Assembly: GCF_009725235.1 (NCBI RefSeq) | Contig: NZ_WJFC01000276.1 | Coordinates: 1 to 14,339 of the forward strand | DNA from: Scytonema sp. UIC 10036 | GTDB taxonomy: Bacteria > Cyanobacteriota > Cyanobacteriia > Cyanobacteriales > Nostocaceae | Reading direction: 5' to 3' | DNA: 14,339 nucleotides | Shown: positions 13,298 through 14,339 of the stretch, piece by piece | Numbering within the stretch: the first letter of the stretch is position 1 | Layout: every line of letters starts with the position of its first letter | Made by a program: the position numbers and the translations under genes | Notes under the pieces: generated by a model | Databases searched by the model: none | Told to the model about the DNA's origin: nothing | What the model saw: the letters and a program-made list of their open reading frames with translations, nothing else

Positions 13298-13736
13298 TTC
13301 ATGATGTTCATTTACCGGACTTAACCCGCGAACGACTGACAGATGTCGTAGTTTTGCAAATTTGGCTGTTATTTTATGCTGCCTCTAACTCTACTTTAGA
13401 CCAAACTGACTGTGGCGATCGCCTGAATCGATGTCCAAGATTTCGTGGCAGAGGTGAAAAAATCGCTAAATGGATAGGGGTCAAAACTCGTATTCAATTG
13501 CTAAAGCTTGGCTGCTTGCTACCTTAATCAACGAGGCTGAAGAAGTACTACACACTCCTTCAAGTTCTCAAGCAAAATCATCCGCTTTACTTCAAGAATT
13601 AAAATGTCGATTAGGAAATGGTGCAAATGAAAGATTTATCGAAGAATCAAATACGAAAAACGTACTTCAAAAAGCTAAAGCTCGTTCATGCATTGACAAA
13701 GCTCGACAGGTGAGACAAATACTCACAGAAAAGTAG
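13294..13736 (+). pseudogene. Cassette gene C: unrecognised small protein split by a frameshift
   Basis: Two overlapping frames fit one ancestral gene. The first starts with ATG at 13294, overlapping the ATPase stop as ATGA, and reads MIHDVHLPDLTRERLTDVVV to EKIAKWIG before going out of frame and stopping at 13525-13527. The second carries NSYSIAKAWLLATLINEAEEVL to VRQILTEK, ending at 13736. Adding one G to the GGGG at 13477-13480 joins them as KWIGGQNSYSIAKAWL, giving 147 residues. The C-terminal half is helical and basic (KNVLQKAKARSCIDKARQVRQ). I see no HNH, TOPRIM, PIN or other known motif. It is either inactivated, recoded, or affected by an assembly error in a G run. Conserved position in an overlapping operon makes it a true part of the cassette. 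Confidence 0.6.
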
Positions 13737-13742
13737 AAACAG

Positions 13743-13852
13743 TTACTCCCTTTCCGCCATAAGATTACCGATTTTCTTCTCCTCTTTCCTCTGTGTCCTC
13801 TGTGCCTCTGCGGTTCATTAAATTAGGTATTCTTCTAGCAAGAAGGGAGTAA
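13743..13852. mobile_element. 110-bp miniature element with 10-bp terminal inverted repeats
   Basis: TTACTCCCTT (13743-13752) is the exact reverse complement of AAGGGAGTAA (13843-13852). Between them lies, in reverse orientation, the ACCGCAGAGG-type repeat (13781-13815) that also occurs at 3953-3988. It has no coding capacity and no clear target-site duplication, and starts seven bases after the gene C stop. It looks like a MITE or other dispersed small element. Confidence 0.5.
13781..13815 (-). repeat. Dispersed intergenic repeat (ACCGCAGAGG type), copy 2
   Basis: On the minus strand this reads AACCGCAGAGGCACAGAGG and then ACACAGAGG, near-identical to 3953-3988 on the plus strand. The two copies lie in opposite orientation almost 10 kb apart. 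Confidence 0.75.
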
Positions 13853-14339
13853 TTAGAAGGTCAATTATCTGGCCAATATCATATGCATTTGAATAATTAT
13901 CATTAAATTTTATTACTAGTGTTTTAAATATTCATACTTAAATGTTGGCGTTAAAACACAACACTTTCTTGGTGTTTATTTAAGTGATTGTTGGTCAACT
14001 TATCAAAAACTTTATCAAAATACTAGTATAGATACTAATGTCTAATTTTGTCAAAAATTCTAAAACTTAAATAGAGTGATAATCACACAAGTCTTTATAT
14101 AAAGAAGATAGCACTCCCAATAAACAAGATGGTAATGCAGTATCTAATCTGCGGAAACTACGGCTCTTGCGTACTTAGCGTGCTAAAATTGTAAAAAAAT
14201 AAGCTTAAAAGTATTGCTGGGCTTGGCTTACAGCTATTATTAGTTTCAAAATGTTACTCCTTGTTAAAATTGAAATTATAAGTGCCTGTAAGCCTTGTAA
14301 ATACAAGCATACTTGTAGATTTTAATGAAAATTTAGCAC
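13853..14339. other. AT-rich terminal region without a gene, rich in palindromes
   Basis: No open frame of note on either strand. It contains the perfect palindrome TCTTTATATAAAGA (14092-14105), a 9-bp inverted repeat GGCTTACAG (14225-14233) / CTGTAAGCC (14286-14294), and CTTGTA-AA-TACAAG (14294-14307) followed by a third ACTTGTAG half-site. This could be the regulatory region of a gene beyond the window. Confidence 0.5.

Noticed and set aside
13818..13832. Third TetR-operator-like match (TTAAATTAGGTA)
   Set aside because: Only one half-site matches, there is no palindrome, and no promoter or target gene is near; likely chance in AT-rich DNA.
1..14339. tRNA, rRNA, CRISPR array, riboswitch or replication origin
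   Set aside because: I looked for cloverleaf arms, regularly spaced repeats and known riboswitch cores and saw none. Repeats present are short tandem or palindromic types only.

Overview
The window comes from a filamentous-type cyanobacterium. Evidence: seven HIP1 octamers (GCGATCGC, starting at 5689, 6214, 6649, 8300, 9667, 10099 and 13415); AT-rich intergenic DNA with short tandem and palindromic repeats; a PedR-like LuxR regulator, a DUF6391-type protein and a kinase with a C-terminal membrane domain, all typical of cyanobacteria; and IS200/IS605 and Uma2 debris. I cannot name the genus from the sequence alone.

Layout. 1-1521 (+): a small LuxR-type regulator resembling redox-linked PedR, a 450-base spacer with a strong cruciform, and a DUF6391-like membrane-associated protein. 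1722-5093 (+): a surface-sugar block made of a GT4-type glycosyltransferase, a PfkB/HldE-type sugar kinase lacking its nucleotidyltransferase domain, and dTDP-glucose 4,6-dehydratase carrying a small in-frame insertion. 5094-5655: a scar where a TnpB remnant (+) meets a 3'-truncated Uma2 gene (-). 5836-7449 (-): a Rieske oxygenase and a TetR repressor with two matching 18-bp operators, one before each gene. 7454-9002 (-): an AbiEii-type nucleotidyltransferase behind an unrecognised two-repeat protein, with a sigma70-like promoter and a strong-SD mini-ORF upstream. 9387-10598 (+): a Ser/Thr kinase with C-terminal membrane segments. 10599-11165 is a long AT-rich non-coding stretch. 11166-13736 (+): a three-gene cassette joined by two ATGA overlaps. 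13737-14339: a 110-bp element with 10-bp terminal inverted repeats, then AT-rich palindromic DNA.

Most interesting region. The 11.2-13.7 kb cassette has an RecF/SMC/OLD-like ATPase without a visible nuclease or TOPRIM domain, flanked by two small proteins I do not recognise. The first gene has an open coding frame of about 109 codons upstream of its first usable start, with no ATG/GTG/TTG; an ATG lies one base out of frame at its beginning. The third gene is split by what looks like loss of one G. With an AbiEii unit and transposon remnants nearby, the area looks like an accessory or defence island, partly decaying, and the cassette is the best candidate for an undescribed system. Its function is inference only.
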